From positions 1,054,001-1,118,000 of the forward strand of contig CBDCVA010000002.1 in NCBI GenBank assembly GCA_965222935.1: DNA of 64,000 bases, written 5' to 3'. Below the pieces are notes generated by a model. The model made no database searches. It saw only the letters and a list, made by a program, of their open reading frames with translations, and was not told the DNA's origin. Made by a program: the position numbers and the translations under genes. Source of the stretch: CBDCVA01 sp965222935 [NCBI: Candidatus Latescibacterota bacterium]. Its GTDB lineage: Bacteria > Latescibacterota > CBDCVA01. This document shows positions 8,019-16,000 of this stretch, piece after piece. The first letter of the stretch is position 1. Each line of letters opens with the position of its first letter.

Positions 8019-9167
8019 ATGGAGATGGTCCGAGTAGCCACCTTTGAAGGTCCCGGAGCCGGGCCCCGGATCAGGACCGTGCCCCGGCCGAACGTGCCGG
8101 ATGTGGCCGCATTGATTCAGATCGGCGCCTGCGGCGTGTGCGGCACCGACCTCCATATCCTCGAGGGCCACTGGCCCAAGCCCCTGCCCTGGCCCTTCAC
8201 GCTGGGCCATGAGTTGGCCGGCATCGTCGTCGAAAAGGGCCCCGCCCTAAAAGCCGATTTCATGGGCCAACCCCTCTCCGTCGGCTCGAAGGTCATGCTG
8301 CCGCCGCTCATGCCTTGCGGGGAGTGCGACTACTGCGTGCACTACCCGGCGAACGCCAACAAATGTCTCAATCCGACCTACTATGGCCGGTATCTTCCCT
8401 TCGATAAACCCCCGCACCTCTGGGGCGGATGGGCCGAGATGGTCTATGTGGACCTGGAGATGCTGCCGGCCACCAAGATCTACCGTCTGCCGGATAGCAT
8501 GTCACTGATGCTCGGGTCGTTGGCCGAGCCGCTCACCTCCTGCGTTCGCGCGCTCAACCGGGCGGTGGGTGTCGGCGGCTTCCGGGTCGGCGATGCGGTA
8601 GTCGTTCAGGGCTCGGGGCCCATCGGCCTTCTAACGATGGTCGCGGCCAGGGAGATGGGCGCCGGCCGCGTCGTGGTGGTGGGCGCCCCCGATCAGCCGC
8701 GACTGGCTCTGTGCCGCGAATTCGGCGCCGACGCCACCGTGTCCATCGAGACCCACACGACAGCGCAGGCGCGGATCGACGCCGTCCGGGAGATCGTCGG
8801 CGGTTACGGAGCCGATCTCGTCGTTGAGTGCAGCGGCCATCCCTCGGCCGGCCCGGAGGGGATCGAGATGCTGCGCGACGGCGGGACCTACGTCGAGATG
8901 GGCCAGTTCACCGACGCGGGCTCCATCGAAACCAACTGGCACCGCATCTGCACCAAGGACATCAACCTCCTGGGAAGCTGGGCCTTCACCGCCAACGACA
9001 TCCCCCTGGCCATCGACATGCTCGACCGCGCCCGCGACCGCTACCCGTGGCACCGAATGCAGACGCGGTTCCCCTTCACCGAGGAGGGCGTCGCGGAGGC
9101 GACCGAAAGCGCCATGGCCATGCGCTGCCTCAAGGCCACCATCATACCGAACGAGGGGATCGGCTGA
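8019..9167 (+). CDS. Zinc-dependent medium-chain dehydrogenase (sorbitol/threonine dehydrogenase-like)
   Basis: 382 residues. Catalytic zinc ligands lie in GACGVCGTDLH and LGHELAG. The structural zinc lobe is CGECDYCVHYPANANKC, with a longer spacing than in the upstream enzyme. The Rossmann motif is GSGPIGLL. The family oxidises secondary alcohols of polyols or amino acids. The sequence is unlike the preceding dehydrogenase, so this is not a recent tandem duplication. Its 3' end overlaps the convergent nucleotidyltransferase gene by 26 bp. Confidence 0.85.
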   Translation: MEMVRVATFEGPGAGPRIRTVPRPNVPDVAALIQIGACGVCGTDLHILEGHWPKPLPWPFTLGHELAGIVVEKGPALKADFMGQPLSVGSKVMLPPLMPCGECDYCVHYPANANKCLNPTYYGRYLPFDKPPHLWGGWAEMVYVDLEMLPATKIYRLPDSMSLMLGSLAEPLTSCVRALNRAVGVGGFRVGDAVVVQGSGPIGLLTMVAAREMGAGRVVVVGAPDQPRLALCREFGADATVSIETHTTAQARIDAVREIVGGYGADLVVECSGHPSAGPEGIEMLRDGGTYVEMGQFTDAGSIETNWHRICTKDINLLGSWAFTANDIPLAIDMLDRARDRYPWHRMQTRFPFTEEGVAEATESAMAMRCLKATIIPNEGIG

Positions 9168-9549
9168 TAGCGCCGGATGGGAGCGCGCTCATGATCGTGG
9201 CCCGGTCGTCTACAAGGTAGATCGGCTCAGCCGGTCGCTTCTGGAGGGCGCCCATGACCTCTACCCTCACACCTCGGACCTCGAATACTCCGAAGTGAGA
9301 GCGGATCCGTTCACCTTGCGAATGGGCAACCGGGCGAACCGCGTACTCGGACAAGGATCGCTCCACGGCATATGCGCCCGATTCGTCCGTCTGCAAGTCG
9401 ATGTCATGGACCTCCACAGGAACGCCCTGGAGAGCGTGTCCCAGACTGCCCGTCAGGGCCCACACGACATCCGTCGAGTCGAGACGCGAGCTGATGAGCA
9501 GGAGGGCGTCCAGCACCGTTTCGCTGTCATCCCAGTGAACTTCGCTCAT
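9142..9549 (-). CDS. Nucleotidyltransferase-fold protein, probably 3'-truncated
   Basis: 135 residues with the nucleotidyltransferase core WALTGSLGHALQGVPVEVHDIDLQT, giving the GS motif and the DxD metal site. The fold is recognisable to about residue 98 (VEVMGALQKRP). After that the translation is unlike the family and coincides with a stretch whose plus strand encodes a serine-recombinase motif, so the native C-terminus seems to have been replaced. Related standalone proteins are usually longer. The role is unknown; many such proteins are toxin-like or antibiotic-modifying. Confidence 0.6.
   Translation of the reverse strand: MSEVHWDDSETVLDALLLISSRLDSTDVVWALTGSLGHALQGVPVEVHDIDLQTDESGAYAVERSLSEYAVRPVAHSQGERIRSHFGVFEVRGVRVEVMGALQKRPAEPIYLVDDRATIMSALPSGAISRSPRSV
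9196..9246 (+). pseudogene. Serine-recombinase motif remnant
   Basis: The plus strand reads PVVYKVDRLSRSLLEG, the strongly conserved catalytic-domain phrase of large serine recombinases and resolvases. Flanking sequence on that strand is not recombinase-like. It lies antisense at the damaged 3' end of the nucleotidyltransferase gene, so it looks like a scar of a mobile element. Confidence 0.5.
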
Positions 9550-9571
9550 CGGCCTCTGTTATGCCCTGCAT

Positions 9572-10069
9572 TCACCGGATCGACTGGTACAACTGCACGC
9601 TCCAACCCCGAAAGCCGTCGCGCTCGTAGAACTGTAGAATTTGGTGCAAATCCTTCGTGCCGCTAAAGACATGCAAGTGCGTGAAGCCGTCGCGCTTGGC
9701 GCGCTCCTTGACTCGCTCGAGGAGCAGAGAGCCGATGCCACGAGACCGATGATCCGGGATGACGTAAATGTCGTCAATTTCGAAATATTTCGTCCCTTCA
9801 GGGATCACGGCCAGACCGTCGCTCATGCGCTCACTGGCGGTGACGAACCCAACGACGGTCCCTTCGAGTTCCGCGACGAGGAAATACCCCTGGAACGCCG
9901 CTCGTATCTGTTCCTCGCTCGCCGGAACGAAGCCGTAGGTAATGTCCTCATGAGCCCATTGAACCTGAAGATGGCGAACGCGCGGCACGTCGGCCTCGGT
10001 TTGCCTTCCTGACAGTAGCTGCGGGTTCCATTCGCCGGACTTGATGAGGCATAATGGACTTGAGCTCAA
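9572..10069 (-). CDS. GNAT-family N-acetyltransferase
   Basis: Acetyl-CoA-dependent transferase fold. The acetyl-CoA loop is seen in IYVIPDHRSRGIGSLLLERV, followed by a C-terminal strand region ending LQFYERDGFRGW. The domain proper begins at about TEADVPRVRHL. The only available start is TTG 10069, and the first 20 or so residues do not look like family sequence, so the 5' end may be altered. Neighbouring genes on both sides are small, minus-strand and partly broken. Acceptor unknown. Confidence 0.7.
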   Translation of the reverse strand: MSSSPLCLIKSGEWNPQLLSGRQTEADVPRVRHLQVQWAHEDITYGFVPASEEQIRAAFQGYFLVAELEGTVVGFVTASERMSDGLAVIPEGTKYFEIDDIYVIPDHRSRGIGSLLLERVKERAKRDGFTHLHVFSGTKDLHQILQFYERDGFRGWSVQLYQSIR

Positions 10070-10070
10070 A

Positions 10071-10138
10071 GACTACGGTTTATCCGAGATTCATCGGAGC
10101 GAATAGTTATGTAACGGTCTCCGTAGTCATTCGACATC
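10071..10138. repeat. Inverted repeat between GNAT and HAD genes
   Basis: GACTACGG (10071-10078) and CCGTAGTC (10131-10138) form 8-bp inverted arms. A shorter CCGA/TCGG pair lies inside. It could be a terminator-like or element-end structure. No run of T follows on either strand. Confidence 0.35.
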
Positions 10139-10180
10139 CCGTTTAATGCGATGGTAAGCCAAGACGCTCAACGTAGGCTG

Positions 10181-10936
10181 CTACTCGACCCCGAGCGTGG
10201 CCAGCCTCTGCAACGCGCCTTCCAATTCCTCAAGCGACCTAATTTCCGTGTATCGTGTCGATTTGATGTCCGGGTTCATAACCTTACCACGGTTGATGAG
10301 AACCGCCCACATGCCAGCCGCGAGTGCACCGCCGATGTCATCGTCAGGATTGTCACCGATATGTACTGCGTGGTTCGGCGGTACGTCCAGCTCTTGGAGC
10401 GTCGAATCGAAGATTTGCCGGTCCGGCTTCCCACAGCCGAGTTCCTCCGACACAGATATCACGTCGAAATAATGGGACAGTCGCGTGACGGCAAGTTTCT
10501 CAAGCTGGATTTGCCGCGTCCCGTTCGTAATCACCGCCATCCTGCATTGGCCACGCAACCGGTGGAGTGTGTGCTCAGCGTCCTCGAATGCCATGTAGCC
10601 GATCGTACGGCGAGCTTCACCGTAGGTCCGAGCAGCAAAATGCGCTGCTTCTGGGCTGTCGACGCCACTGGCAGTCAACGCAAGGCTCCAAACCTCGACT
10701 CTGATTTCGTCTCCCGACTTCTGTGGATCTCCCATGCTCGGAATCTTTCCAAGACTAGACCACATCTGCTTGCTGGCATGCAGGTAATTCGTCATAAGGC
10801 ACTGGGCGTCGACACTCGGATAGGTGTCCACGATCTTTCGAGTCGTGTGCTCTGCCGCCATCCCAGCCCCCCGTTCATCATCTAGCAGAGTTTCGTCGAG
10901 GTCGAAACAGATGGCTTGAAATCCATACACAGTCAT
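10181..10936 (-). CDS. HAD-superfamily hydrolase (YjjG-like)
   Basis: About 251 residues with all four HAD motifs: nucleophile in CFDLDETLL, motif II in VITNGT, lysine in GCGKPDRQIF and the acidic pair in HIGDNPDDDI. The cap is of the helical type between motifs I and II. This pattern matches nucleotide or sugar-phosphate phosphatases such as YjjG. ATG 10936 places MTVYGFQAICFDLD at the N-terminus as usual; an ATG at 10978 would add 14 residues. It follows, and may overlap by 4 bp, a histidine-phosphatase remnant on the same strand. Confidence 0.75.
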   Translation of the reverse strand: MTVYGFQAICFDLDETLLDDERGAGMAAEHTTRKIVDTYPSVDAQCLMTNYLHASKQMWSSLGKIPSMGDPQKSGDEIRVEVWSLALTASGVDSPEAAHFAARTYGEARRTIGYMAFEDAEHTLHRLRGQCRMAVITNGTRQIQLEKLAVTRLSHYFDVISVSEELGCGKPDRQIFDSTLQELDVPPNHAVHIGDNPDDDIGGALAAGMWAVLINRGKVMNPDIKSTRYTEIRSLEELEGALQRLATLGVE

Positions 10937-11175
10937 GGCGTAAAGTTGGGTTTCAGTCCTCTCGATACTGTGAGCCACATAACGAGCCGCGAGTCATGAG
11001 CCAGCGCCGACAGCACCGGAGTAAGACCTGGGCAGCGGGAAATCAACTCTCGAAGGCCACGAGCTGAAGCCGGTCCCGTGGAACCGCGTGCTAGCCCCGT
11101 CAAGGAACGAATGACGACAGAGTGCGTCACGACGAGTACGCGTTGCCGCTTTCGATACTTGCTGAGGGCACCCAA
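10933..11175 (-). pseudogene. Histidine-phosphatase (phosphoglycerate mutase-like) C-terminal remnant
   Basis: The stretch encodes QRVLVVTHSVVIRSLTGLAR, the second conserved histidine motif (VTHxxxIRxL) of phosphoglycerate-mutase-like phosphatases. The N-terminal RHG motif is absent, and no upstream frame supplies it before the next gene. The 80-residue frame is therefore a broken fragment. Confidence 0.5.
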
Positions 11176-11232
11176 TAGGACTGACGGAAAACGGGCAGGT
11201 CAACCGTGCGGACGCGCCTCCACTGGCCGCTG

Positions 11233-12399
11233 CTATTTCCGCTCGGTGTAATCCCGCCCGGCTTTTGAGATGGCTTGCTTACGGAGCGCCATGAGCTCGT
11301 GCCGCTTGTCAGCGGACCACTCTTGGGAAGCTTTCAGGCTCACCAGAGAGCCCTGGAAGTGGGGCATCACGTACCGTGCGATGAGCTCGTAGCTATGCAG
11401 GACCTGCTCGCGGGTGGCGAATTCCGTGGCCTGAACCAATAGCCCGCCGAAGCCTCCGGTTTGACCGTCCAGCCGCTCTATGGCGGCGATCAGATCGTCC
11501 GGCGTTCCGATGCACCACTGGCCCTTGTCCACCATGACGTCGATGATGTTCTCGGCGGGGCCGTCATCCATCACGGGATCGAAGCCCATAGTGCCCTCGA
11601 AGTAATCGCGCTGGTAACGCGCAGCACCCCAGCGAGCTCCTTCGATGGCCTCCTCGCGGCTCTCCGCCAGATGCACGAGAAGCACGAGCCGCCAGTCCTC
11701 CCGCTTCACGGTCTTGCCGTGCTCGGCGGCCGTCTCTTCGGCGATCTTCCAGTAGTCATTCAGCGTTGACGTATAGCTCTCTTTCGTGATGATGCTGACC
11801 GACAGCACCCCCGCTCCGTGCTTGCCCGCCAGCCTCATCCCCGTAGGCGACTGGGAGGCCGCCACCGCGATGGGAAAGTGGGGCTGCGTATAGGGCCGCA
11901 GGTGGAGCCGGGCCTCCCTGAGGGTGAACCACTCGGACTCGTGGGTGATAGGCTCCGTCTCGGTCAAGAGCCGCATGATGATTTCGAGGGCCTCGTCCAT
12001 GCGCTGCCGCTGAACCAAGTGGTCTATCCCCAGCATGTACGCATCCGTGGTCAGGGCGCCCGGCCCCACGCCCATCATGACCCGGCCCCTGGTCAGGTGG
12101 TCCAGGAGCACCATCCGGTCCGCCACCATCAGGGGATGGTGGTAGGGCAGGCTGACGACGCCGGTGCCGAACTTGATGTGTCTGGTGCGTTCGGCGGCGG
12201 CGGCGATGAAGACCTCCGGCGATGCGATCGTCTCCCAGCCGGCGCTGTGGTGTTCGCCGATCCACGCCTCGTCAAAGCCGAGGGTATCGAGCCACTGTAT
12301 GAGCTCCAGGTCCCGCTCCAGTCCCAGCGTGGGGTTCTCGCCCAGCCGGTGGAACGGCCCCAGGAAGATGCCGAATTTCATACGTGCGGGTAACGCCAT
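11233..12399 (-). CDS. LLM-class flavin-dependent monooxygenase
   Basis: 388 residues, bacterial-luciferase-like. The N-terminal barrel has GIFLGPFH, DEAWIGEHH and a long central segment VSLPYHHPLMVADRMVLLDH followed by GRVMMGVGPG, all typical of FMN-dependent oxidoreductases of this class. The C-terminal third carries IGTPDDLIAAIERL, also a family landmark. A GGAT site lies about eight bases before ATG 12399. The enzyme needs reduced flavin from a reductase not seen nearby. Substrate unknown. Confidence 0.85.
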   Translation of the reverse strand: MALPARMKFGIFLGPFHRLGENPTLGLERDLELIQWLDTLGFDEAWIGEHHSAGWETIASPEVFIAAAAERTRHIKFGTGVVSLPYHHPLMVADRMVLLDHLTRGRVMMGVGPGALTTDAYMLGIDHLVQRQRMDEALEIIMRLLTETEPITHESEWFTLREARLHLRPYTQPHFPIAVAASQSPTGMRLAGKHGAGVLSVSIITKESYTSTLNDYWKIAEETAAEHGKTVKREDWRLVLLVHLAESREEAIEGARWGAARYQRDYFEGTMGFDPVMDDGPAENIIDVMVDKGQWCIGTPDDLIAAIERLDGQTGGFGGLLVQATEFATREQVLHSYELIARYVMPHFQGSLVSLKASQEWSADKRHELMALRKQAISKAGRDYTERK

Positions 12400-12519
12400 G
12401 CCACGATCCTTTCGTCTTTACCGCCGCTCCGGTGCATCACCATCCACACCAACATCATCGACGCCGCAGCAATCCGAAGGGTCCTATACTATACCCCCTC
12501 TATCCGAAGGAGGCACACT

Positions 12520-12553
12520 TTTTCACGCCGGGCTACTTTTCACGCCGGGCTAC
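12520..12553. repeat. 17-bp tandem direct repeat
   Basis: TTTTCACGCCGGGCTAC occurs twice head to tail between the flavin monooxygenase and the downstream dehydratase. The 228-bp gap also has two ATCCGAAGG copies about 25 bases apart. Possibly regulator half-sites; no gene here. Confidence 0.5.
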
Positions 12554-12627
12554 CCGCCCAGAGGCGCACCGCCGGCGGTCTCCGCCCGGCGTGTGGATCG
12601 ACACCGGCTGGCCTCGGGGTAGGGTTT

Positions 12628-13773
12628 CTACCAGTTGGTGTAGGAGCCATCGCGCCTGTGCAGGTGAGGTCCTTCCCAGAACCTGAACGACTCCTCCACC
12701 CTCTCTTCGTTGAACTCGACGCCCAGGCCGGGTTCCGTCGGCAGGGGATAGCGCGTACCCTCGAGCCGATGCTGAAGCGGAAAGGCCTCCGTCCTGAAGG
12801 CGGATTCCCGACAGCGGTCTTCCAGCCAGGCGAAGTTAGGCACCGCAGCGCCGAAGTGAATGTGCGCGGCGGTGCTGATCGGACCCAACGGATTGTGCGG
12901 CATCATGTCGATGTAGTGGGCCTCGCACCAGCCGGCCACCTTCATGGCCTCGGTGAACCCTCCCACGTTGCAGACGTCGATCCTCGCGAAGTTGGTCAGG
13001 CCCCGCTCGATGTAGGGCAAAAAGGCCCACTTGCTCGAAAACTCCTCGCCGATGGCCATCGGCACCGGCGTCATCCGGCGGAGCGCAGCGTAGGCTTCGG
13101 GCGCCTCATCGCGGATCGGTTCCTCGAGAAAATCCAGGGTGCCAGGCGGCATCATCTGGCAGAAGGACGCCGCTTCCGCGACGTTCAGGCGGTGGTGGTA
13201 GTCGATCCCGAGCACCGGCGCCCGACCCAGCGCTTCCCGCACCCGGGTCATCCATTCCGCGGTCACCGCCGTGGACTCGCGGGGCTCGTGCAGGCACTCG
13301 TCTCCGGGCGGATGATGCCAGGCGGGGACAAACCGGATGACATCCCAGCCCTCCCCGACGAGGCGCCTGGCGTCTTCGATGACTTGCGGGCCATCGAGCT
13401 CCCGGGCGGTGACGAAACAGGGAACAGCGTCGCGCTGGGCGCCCCCCAAGAGCTGATACACCGGCACGCCCAGTTTTTTTGCGACGAGGTCGTGCAGCGC
13501 GATGTCGATGGCGGAGATGGCCCCCGTGAGGATGCGTCCACCCTCGAAGTACTGGCCGCGGTACATCTCCTGCCACAGCGCACCGATCCGCATGGGGTCC
13601 TTGCCGATCAAGAATTCGCGGAAGTGCGCCACGGCACCCTGGACCGCCAGCTCCCGACCCGAGACGCCCGCTTCACCCCAGCCGCAGAAGCCCTCGTCGG
13701 TCTCGATCTTCAGCACGAACTGGTTCCTGAACTCGACCCAGACCGGATAGGTCTTTATCTCCGTGATCTTCAT
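12628..13773 (-). CDS. Enolase-superfamily dehydratase (galactonate dehydratase-like)
   Basis: 381 residues of the mandelate racemase/muconate lactonising group. Metal ligands appear in order as GIDYHHR, FLEEPIRD and IGEEFSSK. A catalytic histidine sits in MMPHNPLGPISTAA, the phrase characteristic of D-galactonate and related sugar-acid dehydratases. The capping domain has GWGEAGVSGRE. It probably removes water from an aldonate to give a 2-keto-3-deoxy acid, the kind of substrate that aldolases of the DHDPS family, such as the one at 19767, could cleave. Exact sugar not determinable. Confidence 0.82.
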   Translation of the reverse strand: MKITEIKTYPVWVEFRNQFVLKIETDEGFCGWGEAGVSGRELAVQGAVAHFREFLIGKDPMRIGALWQEMYRGQYFEGGRILTGAISAIDIALHDLVAKKLGVPVYQLLGGAQRDAVPCFVTARELDGPQVIEDARRLVGEGWDVIRFVPAWHHPPGDECLHEPRESTAVTAEWMTRVREALGRAPVLGIDYHHRLNVAEAASFCQMMPPGTLDFLEEPIRDEAPEAYAALRRMTPVPMAIGEEFSSKWAFLPYIERGLTNFARIDVCNVGGFTEAMKVAGWCEAHYIDMMPHNPLGPISTAAHIHFGAAVPNFAWLEDRCRESAFRTEAFPLQHRLEGTRYPLPTEPGLGVEFNEERVEESFRFWEGPHLHRRDGSYTNW

Positions 13774-13821
13774 AGCTCCCTCTCCAGCATCTGCGAGTTC
13801 ATGCGCGTCCCTTCCCTTCTA

Positions 13822-14013
13822 TGGAGAAACCCCACCCCCGGCTCCTCGTTCGGCGCGGGTGGGAAGATCGTCATTTTCGGGGTGAAAGTCAGTGCTGGAT
13901 TGGTGACACTAACCCCACCCCCGGCCCCTCCCCGCATGCAGGGAGGGGAGCAAGATCAAGTTCAAAGGCAACGGGAACGTGCAGAGGGGCCACACATGCA
14001 GGGAGGGGAGTAA
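13822..14013 (-). repeat. Dispersed hairpin repeat, copy E (S + H blocks, reverse)
   Basis: Reverse orientation: GCGGGTGGGAAGATCGTCAT, then AGTCAGTGCTGG and GTGACACT, then CCCCTCCCCGCATGCAGGGAGGGG with no inner 18-bp unit. A half H block with CATGCAGGGAGGGGAGTAAG follows. It lies between the dehydratase and the SDR gene. A tail at 14030-14060 recurs near 15920. Confidence 0.78.
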
Positions 14014-14064
14014 GAGCAAGGGCCAGCGTCCACGTCCAGAGGCCGAACCCTCCCCAAGCCATGC

Positions 14065-14862
14065 TCAGTACGGCAACAGTCCGCCGGATGCGTTATAGGT
14101 CTGGCCGGTGACATAGCTCGCGTCCGACGACGCCAGAAAAGCGACGACGTTGGCGACGTCCTCCGGCTTCTGAATGCGCCCCAACGGTACGCTCGCGACC
14201 GCCCGCGCCTTCACCGAACCCACCGGCGCGCCCTCCAGTTTGGCGATCTCGCGGTCGATCAACTCCCACATCGGGGTGTCCACGATCCCGGCGCACACGC
14301 AGTTGACGAGAATGCCGTGCGACGACAGCTCCAGGCCCATCTGCCTGGTCAGCCCGACGACGGCGTGCTTGCTGGCAGCATACGCGCCCAGCGGCACGCC
14401 CTTGCCGGGCGCGATCTTGCCCGCACCGGAGGCGTTGTTGATGATCCGGCCGCCCTCGCCCTGGGCGATCATCCGCCGCGCCGCCGCCTGCGAGCAGAGA
14501 AACACTCCCTTGGCGTTCACGTCCATCAGCCGGTCCCAGACCGCTTCGTCGGTATCCAACAGCGGCGCGACGGCTCCAATACCCGCGTTGTTGACCAGGA
14601 TGTCAAGCCGACCGAATCGCGCCGCAGCCGCGCGAACCATTCCCTCAGCATCGTCTTTGTGCGTCACGTCCACCCTGAGGGGGAGGGCCACGCCGCCAGC
14701 CGCACCTATCTCCCCGGCCACCTCCACCGCGTTTCCCTCGTCGATATCCGCGACGGCCACGCTCGCACCTTCGCGGGCCAGCCTGAGCGCGATGGCCCGC
14801 CCGATTCCGCGTCCGCCGCCCGTCACGATGGCGGCCTGTCCCTCCAGATCGTACCTTGGCAC
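14065..14862 (-). CDS. Short-chain dehydrogenase/reductase
   Basis: Classical SDR, 265 residues. It has the nucleotide motif TGGGRGIG, the NNAG stability motif, a catalytic serine in NNASGAG and the active-site pair YAASK. The C-terminal phrase VTGQTYNASGG is typical of sugar or polyol dehydrogenases that often work with NAD. It lies on the minus strand after the VOC and SMP-30 genes, with repeat-filled gaps between, so co-transcription is uncertain. Its first 55 bp are duplicated 330 bp upstream. Confidence 0.85.
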   Translation of the reverse strand: MPRYDLEGQAAIVTGGGRGIGRAIALRLAREGASVAVADIDEGNAVEVAGEIGAAGGVALPLRVDVTHKDDAEGMVRAAAARFGRLDILVNNAGIGAVAPLLDTDEAVWDRLMDVNAKGVFLCSQAAARRMIAQGEGGRIINNASGAGKIAPGKGVPLGAYAASKHAVVGLTRQMGLELSSHGILVNCVCAGIVDTPMWELIDREIAKLEGAPVGSVKARAVASVPLGRIQKPEDVANVVAFLASSDASYVTGQTYNASGGLLPY

Positions 14863-14908
14863 CGTCGCTTTCCCTCGCCCGTCTAGTGCGCCGTCCCACG
14901 AATACCCT

Positions 14909-14975
14909 GGAGAAACCCCACCCCCCTACCCCCTCCCCGGCGGAAGCTCCGCTGGCGCAAGCAGGGAAAGGGCAA
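14909..14975 (-). repeat. Dispersed hairpin repeat, copy F (H block, one inner unit)
   Basis: CCCCTCCCCGGCGGAAGCTC and CGCTGGCGCAAGCAGGGAAAG form an H block with one inner 18-bp unit and an imperfect outer stem. No S block is attached. Confidence 0.7.
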
Positions 14976-15103
14976 AAGAGGGAACCCCGCCAGCCAGTGG
15001 GGAGGGGGGCGCCCACAAGAGGCGCCCCTACGACTGGGCTCACTCCGCCCGCGCGGGGACAGGCGCCTTGCAGGTCGAGTGCCTCGGTACCACGATCCGC
15101 ACC

Positions 15104-15152
15104 ACAAACCCCACCCCCGGCCCCTCCCCGCATGCAGGGAGGGGAGCAAGAT
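15104..15152 (-). repeat. Dispersed hairpin repeat, copy G (H block, no inner unit)
   Basis: CCCCTCCCCGCATGCAGGGAGGGG forms the outer stem with only a short loop, like copy E. It directly precedes a second copy of the SDR gene's 5' end. Confidence 0.75.
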
Positions 15153-15162
15153 TGTGGCGTCT

Positions 15163-15218
15163 GCGGCCTGCCCGTCCAGATCGTACCTTGGCACCGTCGC
15201 TTTCCCTCGCCCGCCTAG
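15163..15218 (-). pseudogene. Duplicated 5' end of the SDR gene
   Basis: These 56 bp repeat 14831-14886 with about three mismatches, including the upstream leader and the codons for MPRYDLxGQAA. After that the frame runs into hairpin repeat G. The block F-G plus this fragment looks like the product of a local duplication or repeat-mediated insertion at the start of the SDR gene. Confidence 0.7.
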
Positions 15219-15688
15219 CCCCTCGGCTCCCTAGTCTCGACCGGGGTCTCCATGAACTCGAGGACGTATCCATCGGGGTCCTTGAAGAAGGCGACGCGCA
15301 CGATGCCCCATTCGAGATCGAAGCTGACCGGCTCGGACACGAACTCGACCCCCCTGGCACTCAGATCCCGATAGGCCGCCCGGATGTCCGGGACGCCGAA
15401 GCAGATGTGCGAGTGGCCGACATCGCCCAGTTCGGCATCCGAGACCCCGCCTTCGGGCGCGTGGTACTGTTGCAGATCGATCTCGATTCCCGGTGTCCCG
15501 GGGGCCACGATCCGCACCACGTCCATCACGACGTTGGGCTTGCCGGCCATCTTCGAGATGGTCTCGCCTTCGAGGCGGTGCCGCTCCACCTCCTTCAGTC
15601 CAAGGAGACCGCAGTAGAACGCCAGCGAGCGGTCCATATCGCTCACCGTGACCGAGACGTGGTCCAGGATGCTGACGGCGTCGTTCAT
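15215..15688 (-). CDS. VOC (glyoxalase/bleomycin-resistance fold) protein
   Basis: 157 residues, a single-domain vicinal-oxygen-chelate protein. Metal-binding positions are seen at LDHVSVTVSD, GHSHICFGVPD and YVLEFMET, giving two histidines and a C-terminal glutamate, as in lactoylglutathione lyase and methylmalonyl-CoA epimerase relatives. ATG 15688 is chosen because GGAGG lies six bases upstream; a longer in-frame start at 15739 has no site. It lies within the minus-strand catabolic block; the substrate cannot be assigned. Confidence 0.8.
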   Translation of the reverse strand: MNDAVSILDHVSVTVSDMDRSLAFYCGLLGLKEVERHRLEGETISKMAGKPNVVMDVVRIVAPGTPGIEIDLQQYHAPEGGVSDAELGDVGHSHICFGVPDIRAAYRDLSARGVEFVSEPVSFDLEWGIVRVAFFKDPDGYVLEFMETPVETREPRG

Positions 15689-15766
15689 GGTGACCTCCGG
15701 GTGTGTGGGCTCCACCAGAGCAGCGGCTCCTTCCTCCATCCCGACCTTCCGATGGGCGAGTCCAAC

Positions 15767-15975
15767 CGCGCGGGTGGGAAGATCGTCAATATCGGGGTGA
15801 AAGTCAGTGCTGGAAAAGTGACACTAAGTGAACCCCGGCCCTAAAGAAACCCCACCCCCGACCCCTCCCCGGCGGAAGCTCCGCTGGCACATGCAGGGAG
15901 GGGAGTAAAGACAAGAGCCTGCGTCCACGTTCAGAGGCCGAACCCTCCCCGGGTGCAGGGAGGGGAGAAGGGCAA
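15767..15975 (-). repeat. Dispersed hairpin repeat, copy H (S + H blocks, reverse)
   Basis: GCGGGTGGGAAGATCGTCAA, then AGTCAGTGCTGG and GTGACACT, then an H block with one inner 18-bp unit, then a tail shared with 14030-14060, and a final GTGCAGGGAGGGGAG. The lead-in around 15740 (TTCCGATGGG, then TCCAACCGCG) recurs before copy I. Confidence 0.8.
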
Positions 15976-16000
15976 GGGCAGCCAGTGCGTCCAGTCCGAC

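Noticed and set aside
12658-15844. Long open frames on the plus strand antisense to the dehydratase, SDR and VOC genes
   Set aside because: They lie opposite genes with clear catalytic motifs, have no family character, and are expected as antisense frames in high-GC DNA. Parts of them are translated hairpin repeat (proline-rich LPAELPP-type runs).
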